This document shows, piece by piece, positions 9,889-17,668 of a DNA stretch of 64,000 bases. A model generated the notes under the pieces. The model made no database searches. It was given only the letters and a program-made list of their open reading frames with translations, and was not told where the DNA came from. The position numbers and the translations under genes are program-made. Origin of the DNA: F22 sp963668535 (GTDB taxonomy: Bacteria; Bacteroidota; Bacteroidia; Bacteroidales; Bacteroidaceae); NCBI GenBank assembly GCA_963668535.1, contig OY764867.1, positions 682,001 to 746,000 on the forward strand, read 5' to 3'. The number at the start of each line of letters is the position of its first letter. Positions within the stretch are counted from its first letter, which is position 1.

Positions 9889-10557
9889 ATGCAAACAAAA
9901 ATAGTAGACTGGGGGTTAGTCCCCTACCCAAAAGCTTGGGAAAAACAGCATGAAATATTCTATGCACAATTGGAACGAAAACAAACATCACTTCCAACAC
10001 AAGAAGATACAATCATCTTCTGTGAACATCCGCATGTCTATACTTTAGGGAAGTCAGGCAATGACTCTAATTTACTCATAGATACTGCCTCACTGACAAA
10101 ACTTGGAGCCACATTTTACCGTATAGATCGTGGGGGAGATATTACTTACCATGGTCCTGGCCAAGTTGTTTGCTATCCCATCATCGATTTAGAACGTTAT
10201 CATCTAAATCTACGTAGTTATGTATACCTTCTCGAAGAATGTGTCATTGAGGTATGCGAGTCTTACAATCTACATGCTACACGCATAGATTCTGCCCGCG
10301 GTATTTGGATTGACGGGAATGGACCTAATGCACGTAAGATTTGTGCTATAGGTGTCCGATCTAGTCGTTACATTACTATGCATGGATTAGCATTTAATGT
10401 GAACACAGATCTGAAATTTTTCGATTATATCAATCCATGCGGGTTTAAAGACAAAGGTGTTACTTCATTACAAAAAGAACTAAACAAAAAGATAGATATT
10501 TCAGAAGTCAAGCAAAGATTAGCAGCTTCGATCAACAAGCATTTCCAACTAAAATAA
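9889..10557 (+). CDS. lipB: Lipoyl(octanoyl) transferase LipB
   Basis: LipB moves octanoyl groups from acyl carrier protein to lipoyl domains such as the glycine cleavage H protein and 2-oxoacid dehydrogenase E2 subunits. The 222-residue protein shows the family blocks EHPHVYTLGKSG, RGGDITYHGPGQ, the catalytic lysine in RKICAIGVR, and the catalytic cysteine in INPCGFKDKGVTSL. It is full length. It is monocistronic: it has its own promoter upstream and a hairpin terminator downstream. Its closeness to gcvP fits a shared role in lipoate-dependent one-carbon metabolism. Confidence 0.96.
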   Translation: MQTKIVDWGLVPYPKAWEKQHEIFYAQLERKQTSLPTQEDTIIFCEHPHVYTLGKSGNDSNLLIDTASLTKLGATFYRIDRGGDITYHGPGQVVCYPIIDLERYHLNLRSYVYLLEECVIEVCESYNLHATRIDSARGIWIDGNGPNARKICAIGVRSSRYITMHGLAFNVNTDLKFFDYINPCGFKDKGVTSLQKELNKKIDISEVKQRLAASINKHFQLK

Positions 10558-10601
10558 GACAGATAATCGATTAGCTTAAATTTATTATGTTATAAATATA
10601 T

Positions 10602-10636
10602 ATAGGAAGAAATCTCACTCTGAGATTTCTTCCTAT
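10602..10636 (+). terminator. Hairpin terminator after lipB
   Basis: A 16-bp perfect inverted repeat (10602-10617 and 10621-10636) with a 3-base CTC loop lies about 45 bases past the lipB stop codon. It is followed by AT-rich sequence without a pure T-tract. Confidence 0.65.
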
Positions 10637-10664
10637 TCTAATTGCTAAATCCGAGGAAAGTCAC

Positions 10665-10673
10665 TACTTTTGC
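10665..10673 (+). promoter_or_regulatory. Bacteroides -7 element directly before the PBP1A start
   Basis: TACTTTTGC matches TAnnTTTGC exactly. It ends only 4 bases before the ATG at 10678, so transcription would start at or next to the start codon. Either the mRNA is leaderless or another upstream promoter is used. Confidence 0.5.
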
Positions 10674-10677
10674 AGTC

Positions 10678-13017
10678 ATGAGAAAGAAAATTATTATTAG
10701 TTTATGGATCCTTTTTTTTCTAGGTTTATCAAGCATTGTAACATTGTTTGTCCTAATTAACAATGGAAAGATTGGATATATGCCTCCTATTGAGGAATTA
10801 CAAAACCCAACAGTAAAGTTTGCGACACAAGTCGTTTCTTCTGATGGCAAACAATTAGGTACTTATTCAGTGTCTACTGAGAACAGATTATACTGCTCTT
10901 ACGAAAATTTATCTCCTTATTTAGTTCAAGCTCTAATTGCAACTGAAGATGCACGTTTTACTGAACATTCAGGTATAGATGGTAAAGCCCTTTTTCGGGT
11001 ACTATTCAAAACATTAATCTTAGGTCAAGACAATGCAGGAGGTGGGTCTACTATAACGCAACAACTTGCCAAGCAACTCTTCTCTCCTAGCGCTTCATCT
11101 TTTATGGACCGTGCAATGCAAAAACCAATTGAATGGGTCATTGCGACAAAGCTTGAGCGCTTCTATACCAAGGAAGAAATTCTAACAATGTATCTAAATA
11201 AATTCGACTTTCTTCACAACGCAGTAGGTATTCAAACAGCTGCAAATACTTATTTTGGTGAAAAGCCAATCGATTTAAAAATAGAAGAAGCAGCGACACT
11301 GATTGGTATGTGTAAAAATCCAGCTTATTTTAACCCCATCAGCAAACCAGAACGCACTCGTGGTCGTCGCAACGTTGTGTTGGATCAAATGCATAAAGCA
11401 TCATATATCACTCAAGCCACTTGTGATTCATTAAAAAGACTTCCAATAACTTTGGATTATCATCGTGTGGACCATAAAGAGGGATTAGCTCCTTATTTTC
11501 GCGAGTATTTACGTACAATCCTAACGGCTAAAAAGCCCAACAAGACAAAATACCGCGGTTGGCAAAAGCAACAATATTACGACGATTCCTTAGCATGGGC
11601 AACCAATCCATTATATGGTTTCTGTCATAAATACAAAAACAGAGATGGTAAATACTATAATATCTACACAGACGGACTTAAGATATATACCACGATAGAT
11701 TCGCGTATGCAAAAATATGCAGAAGAAGCAGTAGAGACTCATTTAAAGGGTACTCTTCAACCAGCTTTCTTCCGTGAGTTGAAACACAAACGTCAACGTC
11801 CTTTTACGACAGATCTTACTGAAGAACAGGTCGCAAATATTCTACAACGTGCAATGAAACAAACTGATCGTTGGCGTACAATGGCTAAAGCAGGCATTAA
11901 CAAGAAAGACATTAAAAAGTCCTTCTACAAGCAACATCCAATGCGAGTATGGAGTTGGCATGGTATGCGCGATACCATCATGACCCCACTAGACAGTATT
12001 CGTTACTATAAATCTTTCCTACGTGCTGGGTTTATGAGTATGGACCCACATACTGGTGCTGTAAAAGCTTATGTGGGTGGGCCAGATTTTAGAGTGTTCC
12101 AGTATGACATGGTCAGTAAAGGACGTCGCCAAGTTGGTTCAACGATTAAACCATTCCTATACTCCTTAGCAATGGAAAACGGTTTTACTCCATGTGATAT
12201 GGTGCGTAATGTACAACAAACAGTTGTTACTGAAGATGGACAAATTTGGAAGCCACGAAATTCTAGTGACAAAAGAATAGGAGAAATGGTGACCTTACGT
12301 TGGGGACTAGCAAACTCTAATAACTGGATATCGGCTTACCTAATGACTAAATTATCTCCATACAGTTTGGTACGTATGTTACATTCGTTTGGTATCCAAA
12401 ATCAATCATTACAACCAACCCCAGCTCTTTGCTTAGGTCCATGTGATATTTCAGTCAAAGAAATGGTAAGCGCATATACAACATTTGCCAATGGCGGTAT
12501 ACGATGTAAACCCATGATGGTAAGTCGTATCACAGATAATCATGGTAATATCATACTAGACTTAACCCCTAAGATGAAAGAAGTCATTAGTAAAGAGAGT
12601 ACCCAAAAAATGTTAGATATGCTCAGTGAAGTCATCGACCATGGTACTGGTGTGCGTCTACGTTACAGATACAAATTTGATGGTGCAATAGCTGGAAAGA
12701 CAGGGACTACCAACGGGAACTCAGATGGTTGGTTCATGGGTATCACCCCTAATTTAGTATCAGGATGTTGGGTAGGTGGAGAAGAACGTGACATCCATTT
12801 TGATCGTATGTATTATGGACAAGGTGCTTCTATGGCCTTACCAATTTGGGCTGAATATATGAAAAAAGTATATGCTGATAAGCAATTAGAGATACAACCT
12901 GATACGATTTTTCCTATTATGGAAGATTATGAGCCATGTAAAGAAGCTGTTAACAACAATCCTATATTGCAAGATAGGGATAAACAAGATGACGGATTAG
13001 ATGATTTCTTCCAGTAA
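10678..13017 (+). CDS. Class A penicillin-binding protein (PBP1A type)
   Basis: This bifunctional peptidoglycan synthase polymerises glycan strands and cross-links peptides in the periplasm. The chosen start gives 779 residues and begins MRKKIII ahead of a single membrane anchor (about 5-27). A start 36 bases earlier is also open, but it would lie upstream of the -7 promoter element. The GT51 glycosyltransferase domain shows EDARFTEHSGID and GGSTITQQLAKQLF. The transpeptidase shows the active serine in GSTIKPF, the SNN motif (NSNNWIS) and KTGTT. All catalytic motifs are intact. The acidic C-terminal tail (DKQDDGLDDFFQ) is unremarkable. Confidence 0.95.
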   Translation: MRKKIIISLWILFFLGLSSIVTLFVLINNGKIGYMPPIEELQNPTVKFATQVVSSDGKQLGTYSVSTENRLYCSYENLSPYLVQALIATEDARFTEHSGIDGKALFRVLFKTLILGQDNAGGGSTITQQLAKQLFSPSASSFMDRAMQKPIEWVIATKLERFYTKEEILTMYLNKFDFLHNAVGIQTAANTYFGEKPIDLKIEEAATLIGMCKNPAYFNPISKPERTRGRRNVVLDQMHKASYITQATCDSLKRLPITLDYHRVDHKEGLAPYFREYLRTILTAKKPNKTKYRGWQKQQYYDDSLAWATNPLYGFCHKYKNRDGKYYNIYTDGLKIYTTIDSRMQKYAEEAVETHLKGTLQPAFFRELKHKRQRPFTTDLTEEQVANILQRAMKQTDRWRTMAKAGINKKDIKKSFYKQHPMRVWSWHGMRDTIMTPLDSIRYYKSFLRAGFMSMDPHTGAVKAYVGGPDFRVFQYDMVSKGRRQVGSTIKPFLYSLAMENGFTPCDMVRNVQQTVVTEDGQIWKPRNSSDKRIGEMVTLRWGLANSNNWISAYLMTKLSPYSLVRMLHSFGIQNQSLQPTPALCLGPCDISVKEMVSAYTTFANGGIRCKPMMVSRITDNHGNIILDLTPKMKEVISKESTQKMLDMLSEVIDHGTGVRLRYRYKFDGAIAGKTGTTNGNSDGWFMGITPNLVSGCWVGGEERDIHFDRMYYGQGASMALPIWAEYMKKVYADKQLEIQPDTIFPIMEDYEPCKEAVNNNPILQDRDKQDDGLDDFFQ

Positions 13018-13061
13018 TCACACGGTATTGAGTCTCAGAGATATAATGAAATAAATAATAA

Positions 13062-13478
13062 TTACTTCTTTTTATTTATCGCAAGTACCGCTAAGTGTTT
13101 CAACCATGGCCAGCGTAATTGTTTAGGTTTTAATATGATTTTATCATAGATAAGCAAATCAATGTCCATACGAATAATATGTTGTTCCTTTTCAGCTCTA
13201 CATCGTCCACAATTGTGTTCGATTTGTTTACAAAGTCTCTTGACTTCATCAATAGTAAGCGAAGTGTTGAAATGAGCAACTTGATTGACAAATGGCTCAG
13301 CGTCCATGTCCATATCTTGTGCAGGAGTGTGCAACTCTGCTTCAAATACAATACTTGGCCAAAGCTCAGTCAAAGCTTGTTGAGCATAAGTCATATGTGG
13401 GATAGGGAGATGATTGCTTCCTAGACAAATTATACAGCGATGATGAGTCATATCAGTACTTTTTTCTTTGTGTCTCAA
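13062..13478 (-). CDS. folK: Short HPPK-like protein (folate biosynthesis, FolK family)
   Basis: FolK transfers pyrophosphate to 6-hydroxymethyl-dihydropterin in folate synthesis. The 138-residue protein has the N-terminal CLGSN strand motif and the ATP/Mg motif HIIRMDIDLLIYD. It is shorter than typical HPPK (about 160 residues): the usual C-terminal PH...R.FVL.PL block is missing and is replaced by a short WPWLKH tail. The start at 13478 is listed; MTHHR at 13451 is an equally reasonable start. Activity is probable but not certain because of the missing C-terminal block. It is divergent from kdsB. Confidence 0.78.
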   Translation of the reverse strand: MRHKEKSTDMTHHRCIICLGSNHLPIPHMTYAQQALTELWPSIVFEAELHTPAQDMDMDAEPFVNQVAHFNTSLTIDEVKRLCKQIEHNCGRCRAEKEQHIIRMDIDLLIYDKIILKPKQLRWPWLKHLAVLAINKKK

Positions 13479-13492
13479 TAGAACCTATATGC

Positions 13493-13501
13493 GCAAAGGT
13501 A
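13493..13501 (-). promoter_or_regulatory. Bacteroides -7 element upstream of folK
   Basis: TACCTTTGC on the minus strand matches TAnnTTTGC. It lies 15 bases before the folK start at 13478 and 42 bases before the alternative start at 13451. No clear -33 box was found. Confidence 0.5.
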
Positions 13502-13534
13502 ACAAAAAATAATTAAAAACTAGAACAGATTGCA

Positions 13535-14299
13535 ATGAAAGTAATCGGAATTATACCAGCTCGATATGCATCGACTCGATTTCCAGGTAAACCATTAGCT
13601 ATGTTGGGCAACAAGCCTGTAATACAGTGGGTATACGAACGAGTTAAACAAGCTATACCTACAGTATGTGTAGCCACAGATGATGAACGTATTGCCTCAA
13701 TTGTTGAATCATTTGGAGGAGAAGTTGTAATGACAGATATTAACCATCGCAGTGGAACAGATCGCTGTAGAGAAGCTTTACATATTATGATGCAAAAACA
13801 TAATACAAGCTACGACATAGCAGTCAACATACAAGGAGATGAGCCATTTATTCAACCAAGCCAAATCACAAGTTTAATCAACTGTTTCCAACAAGCCCCA
13901 TCAACACAGATCGCCACTTTAGTACGGCCTTTTTCTGCTAGTGAACCAATCGAAGCACTATTGGATCCAAACTCGCCCAAGGTAGCGCGTAGTAAAGCTG
14001 GTCGTGCCATCTATTTTAGTCGCGAACCTATTCCACACCTACGTGGTGTAGAAAAGAAAGATTGGCTCAAGAAACATATTTATTATAGACATATTGGCAT
14101 GTACGCATTTCGCAGTGCAGTGCTTGATGAGGTATCTCAACTCCCCTATGGAGTTACTGAAACAGCGGAAAGTCTTGAACAACTGAGATGGTTAGAATAT
14201 GGATACACCATCTGGACTGCTGAAACTAATATAGCCACAGTAGGAATTGACACCCCTGAAGATTTAGAAAAAGCAGCTCAATTGATTAAAAATATCTAA
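13535..14299 (+). CDS. kdsB: 3-deoxy-manno-octulosonate cytidylyltransferase (CMP-KDO synthetase)
   Basis: KdsB activates KDO with CTP for lipid A-core assembly. The 254-residue protein opens with IGIIPARYASTRFPGKPLA, the nucleotide-binding loop, and has NIQGDEPFI and the later YRHIGMYAFR and VGIDTPEDL motifs. It has the usual length for the family. It is followed after 20 bases by the M16-like gene, so these two and the MORN gene probably form one operon. Confidence 0.97.
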   Translation: MKVIGIIPARYASTRFPGKPLAMLGNKPVIQWVYERVKQAIPTVCVATDDERIASIVESFGGEVVMTDINHRSGTDRCREALHIMMQKHNTSYDIAVNIQGDEPFIQPSQITSLINCFQQAPSTQIATLVRPFSASEPIEALLDPNSPKVARSKAGRAIYFSREPIPHLRGVEKKDWLKKHIYYRHIGMYAFRSAVLDEVSQLPYGVTETAESLEQLRWLEYGYTIWTAETNIATVGIDTPEDLEKAAQLIKNI

Positions 14300-14319
14300 G
14301 CAATTAATTTTAATTTGAA

Positions 14320-15645
14320 ATGACGCAACAACATACAGCTCCACTCGATCGTACCGTCGCACCTCCTCTTAGAAATGGCGAATCAATCAGCTTGATTCCT
14401 CCTAGCTCACAACTACTTCCTAATGGAGTAGAACTACAAACAGTATGTACAGGTAATCAACAAGTAATTCGTTTGGACGTTACTTTCGAAGCTGGACGTT
14501 TAATTGAGCCACAACGACTAGTAGCAGGAATGACCTGTAAAATGATTCAAGAAGGGTCCGAAAAATACACCTCTGGAGAAATAGCAGAGATGTTAGACAC
14601 ATATGGTGCATTTATGTCTGTTAATGCGAATATGTACGACACAAATTTTACACTGTTCTCACTCACCAAACATGCGCCAAAACTGATTAAACTACTTTAT
14701 GAGCTAATTACAACTCCTACTTTTCCCCAACATGAACTTACTCAAAAAGTGAGTCAAGACAAGCACGAGTGGCTTGTGTCAATGGAAAAAGTGACCTACT
14801 TGGCAAGTCGTGAACGAAGCAAAGCAATATATGGCTCTAATCATCCGCTTGGGGAACTTCTTCAGGAAGATGATTATAACAAATTAAATGTAGAAATCTT
14901 ACGTAACTTTCATAAGCAGCATTACATTGCTGCAAAATGTTGGTTATTACTTACAGGACAATATAACGATATAATCATTGATGCTTTAGCAAGTACATTT
15001 GGATCTGTCGATTTTGGGATACGTACATCTCATGAAAAAATAAGTTTTCCCAACTACCCAATGAATCCATGTACAAACAAACAGGTTCTTGTCACCCGCT
15101 CAGAGGCACAACAGTGCGCTATAAATCTTGTTGCCCCAGCCATTACTATGTATCATCCAGATATTCATGGTGTACAGATGTTAATGACATTACTAGGTGG
15201 ATATTTTGGTAGTCGATTAATGTCACAAATTCGTGAAAAAGAAGGATTAACCTACGGCATCGGTGCCACCATTAGTGGTTCTCCTCTTGGAGGTGTATAT
15301 GTAATTAGTGCACAAACAGACTCCAAACACGTAAAACAACTCATAGAAAGTGTCTATAGAGAATTACATCGATTACAAGATGAGATAGTCAGTGAGGAAG
15401 AGATGGAACGTTTACGTAATTATATGATTGGGGAAAACAGTCGAAAGATTGAAGGATTATTCGGTATATCTTCATATTGGTTGACTCTTCACGAATATAA
15501 TCTACCATTGGAAGAACTGGATAAAATTGTTCAAGTAACACAAGATATGACTCCAAGTGAGATGCAACGTTTAGCAAAAACCTACTTACGTATAGACGAC
15601 ATAAAAGAAATTGTTGTAGGAAACATTGAAATTGAAAAATCATGA
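14320..15645 (+). CDS. M16 (pitrilysin/insulinase) family protein lacking the zinc motif
   Basis: The 441-residue protein has the two-lobed M16 fold, recognisable from LPNGVELQTV near the start, VTFEAGRLIEP, and the late GGYFGSRLMSQIREKEGLTYG block. Active M16 peptidases carry HxxEH in the first lobe. Here the equivalent stretch reads MTCKMIQEGSEKYTSGE, with no HxxEH, so the protein should not bind catalytic zinc. Such members usually act as the inactive partner of an active subunit, but no active M16 gene lies nearby. No signal peptide is visible, so it is probably cytoplasmic. It overlaps the next gene by 4 bases (ATGA). Confidence 0.85.
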   Translation: MTQQHTAPLDRTVAPPLRNGESISLIPPSSQLLPNGVELQTVCTGNQQVIRLDVTFEAGRLIEPQRLVAGMTCKMIQEGSEKYTSGEIAEMLDTYGAFMSVNANMYDTNFTLFSLTKHAPKLIKLLYELITTPTFPQHELTQKVSQDKHEWLVSMEKVTYLASRERSKAIYGSNHPLGELLQEDDYNKLNVEILRNFHKQHYIAAKCWLLLTGQYNDIIIDALASTFGSVDFGIRTSHEKISFPNYPMNPCTNKQVLVTRSEAQQCAINLVAPAITMYHPDIHGVQMLMTLLGGYFGSRLMSQIREKEGLTYGIGATISGSPLGGVYVISAQTDSKHVKQLIESVYRELHRLQDEIVSEEEMERLRNYMIGENSRKIEGLFGISSYWLTLHEYNLPLEELDKIVQVTQDMTPSEMQRLAKTYLRIDDIKEIVVGNIEIEKS

Positions 15646-16796
15646 TACAAAAAGAAATAATAAGAATAAGTAGCATCGCTATACTCTTCAGTCTATCAAC
15701 CACCACTTGGGCAGGAGATGACATACATGTTGGCACTTATACATATAAAGATAAAAGTGTGTATTATGGAGATGTTCGTAGTGGTCGTCCATATGGCTAC
15801 GGTGAATGCGAGTATAGTGATGGAAGTCACTACGAAGGCAACTTTATAAAAGGGAAACGCCAAGGATATGGGAGCTTCCATGGAGCAGATAAAACATCGT
15901 ATTTTGGAGATTGGTACAACAATCAAATGCAAGGACATGGAGTGTACTATTATCCAAACAACAACCGTTATGAAGGTTCTTTGAAAGAGAACTTGCGCAG
16001 TGGAAAAGGGACCATGAAATACTATAATGGAGACACATACGTAGGGGCATGGAATATGGATCAACGCGTCGGAGAAGGTGTCTACACATGGGCCAATGGT
16101 AGTACGTATGATGGGCAATGGTTGAATGATGCAAAGACAGGTCATGGCACTTTACACTGGAGTGATGGTAGTAGCTATGCTGGTGAATGGGTAAATGATT
16201 ATCGTCAAGGACGTGGCATCTACATATATACCAACGGGGATAAATACGAAGGTGAATGGAGTCAGGGCGTTCAGAATGGTGAAGGGACCTACACATTTGC
16301 CTCTGGTGAAAAATATTCAGGAAGTTATATCCTCGGACAACGTACTGGACATGGTGTGTACACTTTCCCAAACGGAGATAAATACGAAGGGAACTTTAGA
16401 AATGGTCGACGTGAAGGACATGGTGTATTCGAATGGGCAAATGGTACTCGCTATGAAGGTGACTGGCACAATAGCATGCGCCATGGCAAAGGATCGTATA
16501 AAGCCAACAACGGGAGTAGTTATATTGGATATTGGTCCAACAATAAGCCTAATGGAAAAGGCAAGATGACTATGGCAGATGGTACACTGTACGAAGGCCA
16601 ATTTAAAAATGGACAATGGGACGGAAAAGGTATTATCATATCTACCGATGGTAAGAAATTTGTAGGGACCTTTATTCAAGGAGTGAAAGAGGGAGGTTTT
16701 AAAGAATACAACAAACAAGGTAAACTAATTAGAACAGGCCTATTTAAACACGGACACATCGTATCACAAAAGACAAAGGAAGAACTTACCCAATAA
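15642..16796 (+). CDS. Exported MORN-repeat protein
   Basis: A signal peptide (about residues 1-24, ending TTWAGDD) is followed by about 14 back-to-back 23-residue MORN repeats of the form xxGxxYEGxWxxGxxxGxGxY. The repeats fill almost the whole 384-residue protein, with a short non-repeat C-terminus. MORN repeats form elongated beta-hairpin rods that bind lipids or proteins in other systems. The role here is unknown; a periplasmic or cell-surface location is inferred. The start overlaps the stop of the M16-like gene (ATGA), indicating translational coupling. A strong hairpin terminator follows. Confidence 0.9.
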   Translation: MIQKEIIRISSIAILFSLSTTTWAGDDIHVGTYTYKDKSVYYGDVRSGRPYGYGECEYSDGSHYEGNFIKGKRQGYGSFHGADKTSYFGDWYNNQMQGHGVYYYPNNNRYEGSLKENLRSGKGTMKYYNGDTYVGAWNMDQRVGEGVYTWANGSTYDGQWLNDAKTGHGTLHWSDGSSYAGEWVNDYRQGRGIYIYTNGDKYEGEWSQGVQNGEGTYTFASGEKYSGSYILGQRTGHGVYTFPNGDKYEGNFRNGRREGHGVFEWANGTRYEGDWHNSMRHGKGSYKANNGSSYIGYWSNNKPNGKGKMTMADGTLYEGQFKNGQWDGKGIIISTDGKKFVGTFIQGVKEGGFKEYNKQGKLIRTGLFKHGHIVSQKTKEELTQ

Positions 16797-16821
16797 ATTA
16801 AGTTATACTTCACATATATAC

Positions 16822-16855
16822 AAAATGCCACAACAGATCATTGTTGTGGCATTTT
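16822..16855. terminator. Bidirectional hairpin terminator between the MORN gene and marC
   Basis: A perfect 14-bp inverted repeat (16822-16835 and 16842-16855) with a 6-base loop begins with AAAA and ends with TTTT. It can therefore terminate the convergent MORN and marC transcripts in both directions. Confidence 0.85.
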
Positions 16856-16877
16856 ATATATTTGTTGTATAGTTCAA

Positions 16878-17492
16878 TTATAGCGCAGCTAACTTCACAC
16901 CAGAAATCACCATGCCTGTTCCTATAATAGCTAATATCAAACCCATAATTTTACCTATGACTTGCACCATATTTTTATTGAGATGAGACATTAACCAAGC
17001 ACTACCGCGAAAAGCTATAAAATTGAGCACTAGTAATATAGCCAATACACCAATAACCACAGCCATATTAGCCATAGAACCGTTGGTAACCACATTCATA
17101 GCTGTAACTAAAGTACCAGGCCCTGCCAATATAGGAATTGCAATAGGAGAAATAGCAATGCTTTCATCTATTTTAGTCTCCTTGGGAGATTGAATTTTTG
17201 ACTCACGTGAAATCAATTTTTCAAAACCAATATATCCAAGTAACAATCCACCAGTGATTTTAAAAGCAGGAATAGTTAAACCGAAAAGTTGAAATAAATA
17301 TTTTCCTAGTATTACAAAACAGCAAGTAATAATAAAAGCATAAAAACAAGAGTTTTTGGCTATTCTCTTTTTTTCTGCAGGAGTTCGATCAACAACTAGG
17401 CCAACAAAAGCCGGAGCTGTAGCCAGAGGATTCATGATGGCAAATAGACCAGTAAAAGTCGTTATAGCCAAAGTGATTAGTTCATTATTCAT
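16878..17492 (-). CDS. MarC family integral membrane protein
   Basis: The 204-residue protein is almost entirely hydrophobic with about six membrane segments. It shows the family features AIMNPLATAPAFVGL near residue 19, the central AIPILAGPGTLVTAM, and FIAFRGSAWLM. The MarC family is conserved in the inner membrane but has no settled function; an early link to multiple antibiotic resistance was not upheld. It is convergent with the MORN gene and divergent from the MATE gene. Confidence 0.92.
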   Translation of the reverse strand: MNNELITLAITTFTGLFAIMNPLATAPAFVGLVVDRTPAEKKRIAKNSCFYAFIITCCFVILGKYLFQLFGLTIPAFKITGGLLLGYIGFEKLISRESKIQSPKETKIDESIAISPIAIPILAGPGTLVTAMNVVTNGSMANMAVVIGVLAILLVLNFIAFRGSAWLMSHLNKNMVQVIGKIMGLILAIIGTGMVISGVKLAAL

Positions 17493-17544
17493 GTTTTTTC
17501 TTTAGTTAATCAACATAGTTTGGTTTAGTACTTTATCAAAGTGT

Positions 17545-17553
17545 ACAAAAATA
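17545..17553 (-). promoter_or_regulatory. Bacteroides -7 element upstream of marC
   Basis: TATTTTTGT on the minus strand matches TAnnTTTG(C/T) and lies about 52 bases before the marC start codon. Confidence 0.45.
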
Positions 17554-17637
17554 AGACTATCATGAGCCAAAAACAAACAAAACCTGTGCTTTTTTATAAG
17601 CAAGCGTGAAATCGGTAACAGGTTCTCGATTTATTAC

Positions 17638-17646
17638 TATCTTTGC
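17638..17646 (+). promoter_or_regulatory. Bacteroides -7 element upstream of the MATE gene
   Basis: TATCTTTGC is a perfect match to the consensus and lies 22 bases before the ATG at 17669. It decides the start: the longer open frame from 17606 would begin upstream of this promoter. Confidence 0.7.
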
Positions 17647-17668
17647 AAATACCAAAAGGAACTTATAT

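Noticed and set aside
15696..16718. Several long open frames on both strands inside the MORN gene
   Set aside because: They follow from the repeated codon pattern of MORN repeats. They lack signal peptides or family motifs and overlap a clear gene.
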